Shown here one piece after another: positions 41,420 to 49,736 of a stretch of DNA of 64,000 bases (within the stretch, counting starts at the first letter, position 1; the number at the start of each line of letters is the position of its first letter). Both the position numbers and the translations under genes were made by a program. Below the pieces are notes generated by a model, which was not told the DNA's origin, did not search any database, and was given only the letters and a program-made list of their open reading frames with translations. Source of the stretch: Phytomonospora sp040655735 (GTDB lineage Bacteria > Actinomycetota > Actinomycetes > Mycobacteriales > Micromonosporaceae); assembly GCF_040655735.1 (NCBI RefSeq), contig NZ_JBFAKK010000008.1:124001-188000 (forward strand), written 5' to 3'.

Positions 41420-42046
41420 CTAGGACTCCTTGACCGCGATGGTCTCGACGGTGTTGGCGACATGTTCGAAGGCGTCACAGGCGGCTTCGAGCTCGTCGGC
41501 GACCTCCTTCATCTTCAACACGGTCAGCGCGTCGTACTCGCCGGAGAACAGGCGGACGAGGAGCATGCGGTAGGCGCGGTCCCCGTCGTTTTCGAGACGG
41601 TTGATCTCGATCCAGTACTCTTTGAGGTTGTTCATCCCCTTGAGGCGCGGGAGTGCCTCGGCGGTGACGCGGGCCTGCGCGTTGAGGACGTCGAAGAGGT
41701 CGATCATCTCGCGCGGCGGCGCGGGGAGCTCCGAGAGGCCGTAGAGGTAGACGAGGTTTCCGGCGGCTTCGATGTGGTCGATCACGTCGTCGAGCTGCGA
41801 GCCGAGGGCGTACATGTCCTCGCGGTCGAGCGGTGTGACGAAGGTCGAGTTGATCTTGTTGTACAGATCATGGGTGAGCTGGTCGTTGTCGTGTTCGACC
41901 TCGACCAGGCGCTCGGAGACCGACTGCGTGTCGGCGCCCGCCACGGCCAGTTCGGACAGGATCTCCATGCCGCGGACCAGGTTCTGGCCCGCCTGGCTGA
42001 AGAACTGGTAGAACGCGTCGTCTTGCGGACGCAGCGAGAATCGCAC
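41420..42046 (-). CDS. DUF47/PhoU-like PiT accessory protein
   Basis: A 208-residue helical protein of the DUF47 family, related to PhoU. LVEVEHDNDQLTHDLYNKINSTFVTPLDREDMYALGSQLDDVIDHIEAAGNLVYLY holds the E-x3-D metal-binding type motifs. The end VLKMKEVADELEAACDAFEHVANTVETIAVKES is the standard C-terminus. GTG at 42044-42046 gives VRFSLRPQDDAFYQFF, matching MRFxLxP starts of relatives, and is preferred over the TTG at 42058. Such proteins regulate the PiT transporter encoded next to them. Confidence 0.92.
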   Translation of the reverse strand: MRFSLRPQDDAFYQFFSQAGQNLVRGMEILSELAVAGADTQSVSERLVEVEHDNDQLTHDLYNKINSTFVTPLDREDMYALGSQLDDVIDHIEAAGNLVYLYGLSELPAPPREMIDLFDVLNAQARVTAEALPRLKGMNNLKEYWIEINRLENDGDRAYRMLLVRLFSGEYDALTVLKMKEVADELEAACDAFEHVANTVETIAVKES

Positions 42047-42173
42047 CTCGTACCTCAATGGCTATAAGAACGACAGATGAACTGACACGGTTGCGCAGTC
42101 ACCATACCCGCACTGAGATCAAACGGCGCATCACTCTGCTGGCCGATCGCTTCGCTCACCTTTGCTCGCCGCG

Positions 42174-42280
42174 CTCCCCCTCTGCTCGCCGGCGCTCGCA
42201 CCTGGGGGGAGACTTCGTCTCCGCGCCGCTCCCCCCTCAGCTCGCTGGCGCTCGCGGCTGGGGGGAGACTCCGTCTCCAC
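42174..42280. repeat. Two tandem copies of a 55-bp GC-rich hairpin repeat
   Basis: Units begin at 42174 and 42229. Each has CTCCCCC at the left, a GCTCGC/GGCGCTCGC centre, CTGGGGGGAGAC and CGTCTCC. The left CTCCCCC pairs with GGGGGGAG to form a stem, and GAGAC pairs with GTCTC next to it. The region 42059-42355 between two gene units holds no supported gene. It could be a REP-like or terminator repeat. Confidence 0.6.
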
Positions 42281-42355
42281 CCCAGACCCCCCTCTGGCCT
42301 GGGGCGCGGTAGGGAAGGTGCCCGGGGCCGGGTCCGGCCATCTGGGTGGATTCGG

Positions 42356-42865
42356 TTAGCCGATCCGGCGGGGTCCGTCGTCGGGCGTCGCCCACCACAG
42401 GCCGTCGGGTTCGAAATCGGGTGCGTACCCGACGACGAGCTGGGCGCCCGGTGCCGGGGCTTCGACGCCGAGGGTGAGGGCGTGTTCGGTGAGGGTGGCG
42501 GTGTCCATGCCCGGGGCGGCGGCTTCAAGGAGCTCGCGGACGTCGACGCGGGCGAGTGCGCCGGGTACTTCGGTGAGGGTCTCCTCGTCGGTCCACTCGC
42601 AGACGAGGAGCGGCGTGGCGAGAGGAGGGAGATCGACGGCGACGTGATCGTCGGGAAGCCAGCGGACGGCGGCGCGGTCGGTGTCGGGGTCGATGTCGAT
42701 GCGCAGGGGAAGGTCGGCCAAGTCGGCGTCGTCGGGGCCGAGCCTGACGGTCGTGCCGCGAGTGCCGTGGGGGTTGAACATGCGCAGGTGGTCGGCGAAC
42801 CACTGTTCGACTTCAGCGGGTGTGGCGGCGGTTGTGATGCTCGCGTCCCACTGCACGGTGGTCAT
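42356..42865 (-). CDS. Hypothetical protein, possibly Imm1-like
   Basis: A 169-residue acidic protein. The central ATPAEVEQWFADHL and LPLRIDIDPDTDRAAVRWLPDD recall Imm1-type immunity proteins of polymorphic toxin systems, but the match is weak. The C-terminal half (VDVRELLEAAAPGMDTATLTEHALTLG ... DGLWWATPDDG) is unassigned. The ATG at 42865 overlaps the stop of a small frame upstream (ATGA), so the two are translationally coupled behind the XRE/DUF397 pair. No toxin gene is nearby, so a role in immunity is doubtful. Confidence 0.6.
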   Translation of the reverse strand: MTTVQWDASITTAATPAEVEQWFADHLRMFNPHGTRGTTVRLGPDDADLADLPLRIDIDPDTDRAAVRWLPDDHVAVDLPPLATPLLVCEWTDEETLTEVPGALARVDVRELLEAAAPGMDTATLTEHALTLGVEAPAPGAQLVVGYAPDFEPDGLWWATPDDGPRRIG

Positions 42866-43020
42866 GCGATCCCCTCTCCGGTTCCACGATACGTGCGGTG
42901 CCGCTCGGGGCCTTCGTCGCCGACGACGTAGATCGTCACCGTGGCGTCCTTGGGGATGATGTGCGGCAACGTGCGATCACATCCAAGGTCGCCCGGGCAA
43001 GGTCGCTTCGTGATGACAAG
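42862..43020 (-). CDS. Small Cys-containing frame coupled to the gene at 42356 (start unclear)
   Basis: The frame reads VITKRPCPGDLGCDRTLPHIIPKDATVTIYVVGDEGPERHRTYRGTGEGIA and ends in an ATGA overlap with the next gene. Codon use and a plausible PC-x4-GC pair with a beta-rich tail look like a real small protein. No ATG, GTG or TTG lies in frame after the DUF397 stop, so the start may be inside the DUF397 gene or at an unusual codon. I cannot name a family. Confidence 0.35.
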   Translation of the reverse strand, partial: LVITKRPCPGDLGCDRTLPHIIPKDATVTIYVVGDEGPERHRTYRGTGEGIA

Positions 43021-43048
43021 GGTCTCGTGTTGCCGCGTTCTCGGCCGG

Positions 43049-43258
43049 TCAGCCGTCGAGGCGGCCGGCCTTGACGTCGGTGGTGAACGCGGTCCAGGCG
43101 GTGGCGGGGACGGTGAGGGTGGGGTAGGCGCCGAAGTCGCCCGCGCAGTCCTTGGAGTCGCGGAGGACGACGGTGTCGTTCCAGGCGCCGACGTCCACAC
43201 AGTTCGCGCCGGAGCCGTTGGAGTACGAGGAGCGACGGAAGACCGGCTCAGAACTCAT
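43049..43258 (-). CDS. DUF397 protein
   Basis: A 69-residue DUF397 protein. FRRSSYSNGSGANCVDVG is the signature RSSYSxxxGNCVEVA-like segment, followed by VVLRDSKDC (VxVRDSKDP) and LTVPATAWTAFTTDVKAGRLDG, the normal end. These small proteins almost always follow an XRE/DUF5753 regulator, here 7 bp upstream, and act as its antagonist or partner in development-related regulation in Streptomyces. The ATG at 43258 is the only suitable start. Confidence 0.92.
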   Translation of the reverse strand: MSSEPVFRRSSYSNGSGANCVDVGAWNDTVVLRDSKDCAGDFGAYPTLTVPATAWTAFTTDVKAGRLDG

Positions 43259-43265
43259 GGTCGAT

Positions 43266-44138
43266 TCAGTCCTTTCCCTGTTTCCTGAGATTGTCTCTCG
43301 CGTCGCCGATCATGCCAATCGAGCGCGACGGAGAGATGGCTGCGGCCCGCGTCCTACCGAAGGCGTTGACGAACTTGGCGACGTCCACGGCCTCCTCCAC
43401 GAAGCTGTCCTGCCAGTGCATCTGTTCGAGGTAGACCGTGCCGGGGTCGGACGAGTCGGTGAAGCGCAGGACGGTGAACCGGGATGCCAGTCCGGCATAT
43501 GCCCCTTCATCGAAGGGCAGGATCTGGATCTCGACGTTGGGACGGCTCGCCATCCGCACCAAGTGGTCGAGCTGCTCGGCCATGATGGCGGGCGTACCGA
43601 CGATGCGATGAAGCACGGATTCGTCCAGGATCACCTGGATTTCAGGTGGGGCGTCGGCGCGGTCGAGGATTGCCTGGCGTTCGAGCCGAACAGCGGCACG
43701 GCGCTCCAGTTCCTCGTTCGAGGCGGCCGGCATTTCGATGCTCGCGAGGGCTCGGAAGTAGTCCGGAGTCTGGAGCAGGCCGGGCACCATCGCGGTTTCC
43801 AGGCACCAGATACCCGACGCCCCGTCCTCCAAGCCGATGTAGACGACGTTCATCAGGTCGCCGTGCCGGACCCACCACCCGCGTTTGCGACCTTGGCGGG
43901 CGAGTTCCAGGCATTGGGCGCGCTCTTCGGCGTCGGTGACCTCGTAGTAGTCGAGCAGCCTTTCCACGATCACCGGGTTGAGGGCCTGCTTGCCGGCTTC
44001 GGCGCGCGACATCGAGCTCGTCGCCATGGAGACGACCTTGGCGGCGTCGCCGAGTTTCGAGTTCTGGTGCGCCGCACGGAACTTCCGCAGCCGGAAGCCG
44101 AGTGCTCGCAGACTCGCCGTCGGGTTCATGGTGCCCAT
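43266..44138 (-). CDS. XRE-family regulator with DUF5753 domain
   Basis: A 290-residue protein. Residues 5-60 form a helix-turn-helix (LGFRLRKFRAAHQNSKLGDAAKVVSMATSSMSRAEAGKQALNPVIVERLLDYY). The DUF5753 domain covers about 105-280: IWCLETAMVPGLLQTPDYFRAL, ERQAILDRADAPPEIQVILDESVLHRIVG, and VEIQILPFDEGAYAGLASRFTVLRF. AAGGAG lies 10 bp before the ATG at 44138; an ATG 9 bp later is an alternative. It is paired with the DUF397 gene 7 bp downstream and divergent from two small genes at 44229-44815. Confidence 0.92.
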   Translation of the reverse strand: MGTMNPTASLRALGFRLRKFRAAHQNSKLGDAAKVVSMATSSMSRAEAGKQALNPVIVERLLDYYEVTDAEERAQCLELARQGRKRGWWVRHGDLMNVVYIGLEDGASGIWCLETAMVPGLLQTPDYFRALASIEMPAASNEELERRAAVRLERQAILDRADAPPEIQVILDESVLHRIVGTPAIMAEQLDHLVRMASRPNVEIQILPFDEGAYAGLASRFTVLRFTDSSDPGTVYLEQMHWQDSFVEEAVDVAKFVNAFGRTRAAAISPSRSIGMIGDARDNLRKQGKD

Positions 44139-44228
44139 CTCGCGTGACTCCTTCGGCCAGGGGCTGGGGCTCCCAGAGGTTCGTGCTGCCCGCCCCACCC
44201 CACCGACTTTGCGAAGGGACTACTTCCC

Positions 44229-44432
44229 ATGCCTTCTGTCAACCGCGAGTGGGCCGCCTACTGGCGCTCGCTTCTCGCCTGGCACGTCAACAACCCCCAC
44301 GACGACATGTGCGCCTGCGGCGACCGCTCCACCGACTGCCGCATCCGCCGCGTCGCCGTCAAGAAAGGCATCCTGCGAGACATCACCCAAAATCTCGACC
44401 ACATGAACGCCGGCCCCGGGAGCGGGCTATGA
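44229..44432 (+). CDS. Small Cys-rich hypothetical protein
   Basis: A 67-residue protein. Trp-rich WAAYWRSLLAWHV precedes MCACGDRSTDCRI, which places three Cys residues (C-x-C-x6-C) as in small metal-binding or disulfide folds. A basic end follows. GAAGGGACTACTTCCC precedes the ATG at 44229. The stop overlaps the next gene by ATGA. The pair lies divergent to the XRE/DUF5753 gene, a common spot for small genes controlled by that regulator type. Confidence 0.7.
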   Translation: MPSVNREWAAYWRSLLAWHVNNPHDDMCACGDRSTDCRIRRVAVKKGILRDITQNLDHMNAGPGSGL

Positions 44433-44815
44433 CCGTCCTGACTCAATGGCAGCCGACCTACGTCCGGCCGGACGTTCGCCCCGAACCCCGCAAGCCCCGA
44501 CCGGTCCCCCGGCAACGCGTCGCCTCACCGGTCGAGTTCCACCTCAACCTCGCGCTGATAAGGCACCGACGTCAGGAGTCCATCCTGCGCGAACACCGCC
44601 CCACCCGCCGACGTTTCCGCGTCGTCCGCTTCGCGGGGTTCCCTATCCCGGCCCTGGTGACCCGATGCCACTGCTGCAACGCCATCTGGCCCTGCCGCGA
44701 ACTCATCACCGTCCTACGCCACCGCTACGGCTGGACCCGCAAACTCGACCGCGCCCTCGCCCTCGTCCGCAAGAACGTCGAGCTCACACCCTCGGCGCTG
44801 GACGACCACCCGTGA
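44429..44815 (+). CDS. Small hypothetical protein with CxxCxxxWPC motif
   Basis: A 128-residue basic protein. The first 60 residues are Pro/Arg-rich; residues 78-105 read TRCHCCNAIWPCRELITVLRHRYG. The motif C-x2-C-x3-W-P-C (Cys80, Cys83, Cys89) also occurs in the protein at 56573. It may be a metal-binding knuckle. ATGA overlap with the preceding gene shows coupling. No family is known to me. Confidence 0.7.
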   Translation: MTVLTQWQPTYVRPDVRPEPRKPRPVPRQRVASPVEFHLNLALIRHRRQESILREHRPTRRRFRVVRFAGFPIPALVTRCHCCNAIWPCRELITVLRHRYGWTRKLDRALALVRKNVELTPSALDDHP

Positions 44816-44818
44816 CCC

Positions 44819-46750
44819 TCAGGCCTCCGACGCCGCCCGCAGCCTCTTCAGCGCGGCCTCGACCTTGTCCTTGTCCGTCGTGTACCAAAGCGGCGGCAGC
44901 GACTCGCGCAGGTACCGCCCGTACGACCTGGCGTTCTCCAGCCGCGCGTCCAGCACGGCCACGACGCCCTTGTCGGAGGTGCTCCTGATCAGCCGGCCGA
45001 CGCCCTGCGCCAGCCGGATCGCCGCGTACGGCACGCTGACCTGCGCGAACCCCGACCCGCCCGAGTTGTCGGCGGCGGCACTTCGTGCGGCCATCAGCGG
45101 TTCGTCGGGCCTGGGGAAAGGCAGCCGGTCCACCACGACCAACTGGCACGAGTCCCCCGGCACGTCGACGCCCTGCCACAGGGACATGACGCCCAGCAGG
45201 CAGGTCTCGGGCTCGGCGCGGAAGCGCCGCACCAGCGGCGGCAGCGACTCCTCGCCCTGGAGCAGGATCGGCAGGTCGGTGCGCTCGCGCAGCACCTCCG
45301 CGGCGCGCTCGGCGGCCTTGCGCGACGAGAACAGTCCCAGGGTCCGCCCGCCGATGGCGTTGACCAGGCGCACCAGCTCTTCGGCGGCGGCCTCGGACAG
45401 GCCCGACATGGTCGGCTTCGGCAGATGCGAGGCGACGTAGAGGATGCCCTGCTTGCGGTAGTCGAAGGGGGAGCCGACGTCGAGGGTGTCGGCGTGGTCC
45501 TGGTCGATGCCCAGCGACCGCGCCACGGTGTCGAACTTCCCGCCCAGCGTCAGGGTCGCCGAGGTGACCACGACCGTCCGCTCGGCGAACAGCTCCTCGC
45601 CGAGGATCCCGGCGACCGACAGCGGCGCGACGGCCAGCTGGCGCCGCCTTCCTTCTCCATCCGCCCAGATGACGTCGTACTCCGACTCCTGCAACATCCT
45701 CTGCACGACGTCGCGGAGGTCGCCGACGCCGGTCTTGGCCTGCTGCTTGAGCAGCGACTCGTCGTCCTTGCCGACGGTGATCTCCGAGAACGCCTCGCGG
45801 CAGGCGCCCTCCAGCAGGGTCAGCGCCTGCCGCAGGTGATCGGGAAGCTGGACGAGGCGCGTGGCGGGGAGGTTGTCGAGGGAGGCGTCGAAGGCCGCGC
45901 CGCCGTCGGTGAACTTCTCCTTGGTCTCCCGGGAGATGAACTGCCCGGCCCGGCGCATGGTCCGCTCGATCCCGGTGACGCTCAGCTCGGCCTGGGCCGC
46001 ACCCGTGGCGCGGTCGGCCAGCTCGTGGGCCTCGTCGACGATGAGGAGGTCGTGCTCGGGGAGGACCTTGCGGCCGTTGAGCAGGTCGATGGCCAGCAGG
46101 GAGTGGTTGGTGACGACGATGTCGGCCTCGCGGGCGGCGCCGCGCGCCTTCTCGGCGAAGCACATGTCCCCCTGGGGGCACTTCTGGGCGCCGACGCATT
46201 CGCGGGAGGACACCGACACGCCGCGCCAGACCGCGTCGGGGACACCGGGGTCGAGTTCGTCCCGGTCGCCCTTCTCGGTCTCGTTCGCCCACTCGTGGAC
46301 GCGCTTGACGTGCTTCTCCATGCGACCGGCCTGCCCGAGCCAGGCGCCGCCGTCGAGGCTGTCCTGCTCCTCCTCGGGCTCGGGTTCGGCGAGTTTGGCG
46401 GCGCAGAGGTAGTGGTGGCGGCCCTTGAGCACGGCGAAGGTCGGCTTGCGGCCCAGCACGTCCTCGGTGGCGGTCGCCAGGCGCGGAAGGTCGGTGTCGA
46501 CGAGCTGTGCCTGGAGCGCCAGGGTCGCGGTGGAGACCACGACGGGGCGGTCGGACAGCAGGGAGGGCACGAGGTAGCCCAGCGACTTTCCGGTGCCGGT
46601 GCCGGCCTGCACGAGGAGGTGTCTGCGGCTGGTGCGGGCCTTGTCGATCGCCTCGGCCATCTGCTGCTGACCGGGGCGGATCTGTCCGCCGGGGACCGCG
46701 CTGACGGCCGCGTCGAGCAGTTTCGTCACGTCTTTCTCGGCACCGGCCAC
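44819..46750 (-). CDS. DinG-like ATP-dependent DNA helicase
   Basis: A 643-residue superfamily 2 helicase of the XPD/DinG group. Walker A is VQAGTGTGKSLGYLVPSL near residues 46-63. The DEAH box is LLIVDEAHELADRATG at about 240. Four Cys residues (HHYLC, SREC, AQKC, GDMC) can hold the 4Fe-4S cluster found in this group. Motif V/VI are MSLWQGVDVPGD and RLAQGVGRLIR. GTG at 46748-46750 is the start. These helicases unwind damaged or structured DNA. It stands alone, next to a divergent ECF sigma gene. Confidence 0.92.
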   Translation of the reverse strand: MAGAEKDVTKLLDAAVSAVPGGQIRPGQQQMAEAIDKARTSRRHLLVQAGTGTGKSLGYLVPSLLSDRPVVVSTATLALQAQLVDTDLPRLATATEDVLGRKPTFAVLKGRHHYLCAAKLAEPEPEEEQDSLDGGAWLGQAGRMEKHVKRVHEWANETEKGDRDELDPGVPDAVWRGVSVSSRECVGAQKCPQGDMCFAEKARGAAREADIVVTNHSLLAIDLLNGRKVLPEHDLLIVDEAHELADRATGAAQAELSVTGIERTMRRAGQFISRETKEKFTDGGAAFDASLDNLPATRLVQLPDHLRQALTLLEGACREAFSEITVGKDDESLLKQQAKTGVGDLRDVVQRMLQESEYDVIWADGEGRRRQLAVAPLSVAGILGEELFAERTVVVTSATLTLGGKFDTVARSLGIDQDHADTLDVGSPFDYRKQGILYVASHLPKPTMSGLSEAAAEELVRLVNAIGGRTLGLFSSRKAAERAAEVLRERTDLPILLQGEESLPPLVRRFRAEPETCLLGVMSLWQGVDVPGDSCQLVVVDRLPFPRPDEPLMAARSAAADNSGGSGFAQVSVPYAAIRLAQGVGRLIRSTSDKGVVAVLDARLENARSYGRYLRESLPPLWYTTDKDKVEAALKRLRAASEA

Positions 46751-46872
46751 GTGGCGACGCTACCGGTCCGGTGTGACAATCCGCCCGCCGCACCCCCGCC
46801 TTGTAACGCTTTCGCGCCGGGTGGCCAATAACTCTCGTAAAGCCCGAACGACAAGAAGGGAGACCGAGACTC

Positions 46873-47445
46873 GTGAGCTATTCAGCGCCCGTCGACAGCA
46901 CGACGCGCATCGGCACCGACCCGGCCGCGTTCGAGTCCTTCTACCGGGCGCACGTCACCGCCGTGCAGCGCTTCGTCGCGCGACGCGTCGCCGAGCCTTT
47001 CCTGGCCGGCGACCTGGTCGCCGAGGTGTTCCTGGCGGCGATCGGCTCGGCCAAGAGCTACCGGCCCTCGCGGGGGACGCCCCGCAACTGGCTCTACGGC
47101 GTCGCCCGCAACGTCATCGGCGCCGAGATGAAGCGCCAGGCACGGTCCCTGGCAGGGGCGAGCCGGGCGTTCGGCATGCGCCGGCTCGACTCCGACGACC
47201 TGGCCCGCGCCGAGGAGCGCATCGACGCCGAGGCTCGCGGCCGCGAGCTGTACCGGGCCATGGACGGACTTCCGCGCGGCGAACGGGCCGTGCTGGAACT
47301 GGTCGCGCTCGAAGGCCTCGACGTGGCCGAGGCCGCGCAGGTGCTGGGTATCCGTCCCGGCACGGCGCGTGTGCGACTCCACCGGGCCCGGCGCCGTCTC
47401 GGCGTCGAGCTCTCCTCCCACGCGCCCGTCGCGGCGCACCCCTAG
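46873..47445 (+). CDS. ECF-type RNA polymerase sigma factor
   Basis: A 190-residue sigma factor. Region 2 is FESFYRAHVTAVQRFVARRVAEPFLAGDLVAEVFLAAIGSAKSYRPSRGTPRNWLYGVARNVIGAEMKR (about 17-85). Region 4 is YRAMDGLPRGERAVLELVALEGLDVAEAAQVLGIRPGTARVRLHRARRRL (about 125-175). The GTG start follows AGAAGGGAGA. The next gene, 12 bp downstream, encodes a membrane protein and is the likely anti-sigma or target partner. No ECF-type promoter pair was convincing upstream, so autoregulation is not shown. Confidence 0.92.
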   Translation: MSYSAPVDSTTRIGTDPAAFESFYRAHVTAVQRFVARRVAEPFLAGDLVAEVFLAAIGSAKSYRPSRGTPRNWLYGVARNVIGAEMKRQARSLAGASRAFGMRRLDSDDLARAEERIDAEARGRELYRAMDGLPRGERAVLELVALEGLDVAEAAQVLGIRPGTARVRLHRARRRLGVELSSHAPVAAHP

Positions 47446-47457
47446 AAAGGCAGTGTC

Positions 47458-48069
47458 ATGAAGGAAGAACTGGGCGGGTACGAGACCCGTCTGCTGGCCG
47501 AGCTGACCGAGGTCGTCGAGGAGCGGGCCGCCAAGCGCGCGAGCTGGTTCACGATGCCGCGACTGGCGATGGGCGGAGTCGCGCTGGCGGCGGTCGCCGT
47601 GGCCGCCGGGCTGACCATGCCGGTCTTCGGCGGGGCGAGCGAGCGCTCACCCGACGGCGGCGCGGTCGCGGTGGCCTCCGAGGACATCCAGCCGGCCGGG
47701 TTCTCGATGGCGCTGTCGAACGACGGCAAGTCGGTCACGGTGACCATCGACGACATCAGGGACGACAAGGGCCTTGAGGCGGCGCTCAAGGAGAAGGGCG
47801 TCGACTCGAACGTGGTCGTCCTCGACGGCGTCCACTGGGACTGCCAGTGGCCTGAGTACGAGCCCCTCTTCGCCAACTTCGGCGGCGGACACGACGACAA
47901 CGGCGGTGCGTTGTTCACCTTGACGCCATCGGATCTCGCCGGAAAGGTCCTGCTGATCGCCGTCTACAACACCATGGACGATGACGGCAACACGGTCGAG
48001 AGGCCCCTCGTGGGCCTGTCGGTCTCGAAGAGCGACCCGGGCGACTGCGTCGGGATCGACAAGCCTTAA
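47458..48069 (+). CDS. Membrane protein partner of the ECF sigma factor
   Basis: A 203-residue protein. A cytoplasmic helix (YETRLLAELTEVVEERAAKR) is followed by a single membrane helix (LAMGGVALAAVAVAAGLTMPVF, about 37-58) and an outer domain with two Cys (DCQWP near 122 and DPGDCVG near the end). This matches the plan of sigma-linked CU044_5270-type proteins, whose short inner part can bind sigma. An AAAGGCAG site precedes the ATG. A terminator lies 13 bp after the stop. The anti-sigma role is inferred from context. Confidence 0.78.
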   Translation: MKEELGGYETRLLAELTEVVEERAAKRASWFTMPRLAMGGVALAAVAVAAGLTMPVFGGASERSPDGGAVAVASEDIQPAGFSMALSNDGKSVTVTIDDIRDDKGLEAALKEKGVDSNVVVLDGVHWDCQWPEYEPLFANFGGGHDDNGGALFTLTPSDLAGKVLLIAVYNTMDDDGNTVERPLVGLSVSKSDPGDCVGIDKP

Positions 48070-48081
48070 AGCAACTCACCA

Positions 48082-48113
48082 CGCCGGGTCCGCATGGTGT
48101 CGCGGGCCCGGCG
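48082..48113. terminator. Hairpin terminator between convergent genes
   Basis: CGCCGGGTCCGC (48082-48093) pairs with GCGGGCCCGGCG (48102-48113) with one mismatch around an 8-nt loop, followed by CCTTCGT. It can end both the sigma operon and the minus-strand gene beyond it. Confidence 0.75.
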
Positions 48114-48130
48114 CCTTCGTGCGTCGGCGG

Positions 48131-48991
48131 TCAGGGCGTGGTCGCCCTGTTGCCGTAGCCCAGCTCGGAGACGGCGTTCTGCGCGGTGTCGCGCAGGACG
48201 GCCTTGTCGCCCTTGTCGTTCCAGATGGGCCGGTTGCTCCCGTAGGTGAATCCGCCCCACTGCGGGTGGACCTGGTTGGTGTAGATCCGGATCCGCTGGC
48301 CGGGCTGGAGGACCGTGCCCGGTGGGAAGGTGTAGTCCTGTCCGGCGTCGTCGGCGCCGAGGACCCAGCCGGAGATGTTGCCCGCGACGGTTCCCCGGTT
48401 GACGATCTCCACGTACTCGTCGGCCTGCGTGTACTTCACCTGCCCCTTGTGGCTGACGGCGGTCAGGACGATGTCGGGCTTACCGGCGCGGGCGAACATG
48501 GCGACGACCTCGGCGCTGTTCGAGCCGTTCTCGGGGCTGATGAAGGTCTGTACGACCTGGCCGCCCTGCTTGAAGCCGCTGATGACGACGCCGTACTCGT
48601 CGCCGTCGATGGTCACCGTCTGCGGCGAGACGAACATCGGCAGGTTCACGATGTCCTCGGGCGCCGGGCCGTCGTTGGGGGTCTCGTTGTGGTGGAACCG
48701 GAAGGCGAAGTCGGCCTCGGTCCCGTCCTCGAAGGCCACCCGCACGCTCAGGTCCACGTCGAACTGGGGTTGGGGCATTCCCTGGATCGGGAAGTTCTCG
48801 TGGGTGTAGGTGCCCAGCGTGAACTCGCTGCCGTCGGTCTTCACGGGGACGGTGCCGCCCTGGAAGATGTAGCCGCTCTTGCCGCCGCCGGCCGGAACCC
48901 CCCACGTGACGTGCTGGGAGCCGAGGCCGCTCAGATTGGGGGGAGTCGTGCTCATGGACGGCCAGGAGCCGGCCGTGGTCGCTGTGCTCAT
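48131..48991 (-). CDS. Choice-of-anchor K / lamin-tail domain protein
   Basis: A 286-residue protein. Residues 15-165 resemble the choice-of-anchor K fold: NLSGLGSQHVTWGVPAGGGKSGYIFQGGTVPVKTDGSEFTLGTYTHENFPI, then FDVDLSVRVAFEDGTEADFAFRF. The C-terminal 110 residues are a lamin-tail (LTD) domain: YVEIVNRGTVAGNISGWVLGADDAGQDYTFPPGTVLQPGQRIRIYTNQ. No signal peptide or sorting motif is seen, so it may act inside the cell or be exported by another route. GAGG precedes the ATG at 48991. Relatives of both domains are beta-sandwich binding modules. It is monocistronic as far as visible. Confidence 0.75.
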   Translation of the reverse strand: MSTATTAGSWPSMSTTPPNLSGLGSQHVTWGVPAGGGKSGYIFQGGTVPVKTDGSEFTLGTYTHENFPIQGMPQPQFDVDLSVRVAFEDGTEADFAFRFHHNETPNDGPAPEDIVNLPMFVSPQTVTIDGDEYGVVISGFKQGGQVVQTFISPENGSNSAEVVAMFARAGKPDIVLTAVSHKGQVKYTQADEYVEIVNRGTVAGNISGWVLGADDAGQDYTFPPGTVLQPGQRIRIYTNQVHPQWGGFTYGSNRPIWNDKGDKAVLRDTAQNAVSELGYGNRATTP

Positions 48992-49310
48992 GGAGTCTCC
49001 TCGCGTCGAAGGGTGCTCGCGCACTTACCGAACGAATATCCGGTCGGGTGGATGCTAGGCAGCCGAGGACATTGATCGGAAGCCTCATTCGTCGACAAAG
49101 GACGTTCAACGGAGATATTCACTCGAAAGTGGTGTAACGGCCCATCAACGAGGAAAATCGCCGTTGCCCAACAGTGGGCCGCGACGATCTGTGCCGCCGA
49201 CGCCTCAGCCGCTCGCGGGACCGGTCCCCCGCCGCCGGTGGTGTGCTCCTCGCATGGGTTTCCCCGGCGGCGAGCGCGAAATAGCATCGCGTCATGCCCG
49301 GAGTTCGGCC
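48992..49310. other. Intergenic region without a supported gene
   Basis: The 319 bp between the choice-of-anchor gene and the kinase remnant hold no frame with protein-like features. The codons just before the kinase fragment (49164-49310) are Pro/Arg-rich and not kinase-like. I see no clear promoter or repeat. Confidence 0.5.
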
Positions 49311-49736
49311 GTGACCGCCGACCGGGAGCGTTTCAGCGCCGAGGTCCCGGCGCGGATCCTCGACGTGTCGATCCAGGTCGCCCGCGGTCTCGCCCACGCT
49401 CATCGGCGCGGTTTCGCGCACCTGGACGTCAAGCCGGACAACATTCTGGTGGACCTCGACGGCGTCGCGAAGGTCGCCGACTTCGGGTTGGCCCTCGCCC
49501 AGTGCCGCGACCACGGCCCCTCGCGCTCGGGCCCGCCGCCGCTGTGGATCGGCCCGGACGGCCGGACCGCGGTCTGGGAAGTCGCGAGTGGACGGTGCCT
49601 GGGCCTGCTCGAACGCGGAGGAGCGGGCGGCCCGGCGCTGTCGGCCGACGACGGCACGGTGCTGGCCGCCGGTGGCACGGCGGCCCGGATCTGGCAACTC
49701 GACGGGAATCTCGACGTGGGAGGAGACGGCGGATGA
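49311..49736 (+). pseudogene. Serine/threonine kinase-WD40 protein remnant
   Basis: The frame encodes ILDVSIQVARGLAHAHRRGFAHLDVKPDNILVDLDGVAKVADFGLALA, the kinase catalytic loop HLDVKPDN and the DFG of a Hanks-type kinase. It then jumps to GRTAVWEVASGRCLGLLERGG and DGTVLAAGGTAARIWQLDG, two WD40 repeats. The N-lobe, the activation segment, the C-lobe and the linker are missing, so it is the internally deleted end of a kinase-WD40 protein. The catalytic part cannot be active. The stop overlaps the next gene by 4 bp (ATGA), so it may survive as a leader for it. Confidence 0.75.

Noticed and set aside
42058..42312. 84-codon plus-strand frame starting MAIRTTDELTRL
   Set aside because: It runs through the tandem hairpin repeat, has a Ser/Pro/Arg-rich end and no ribosome site.
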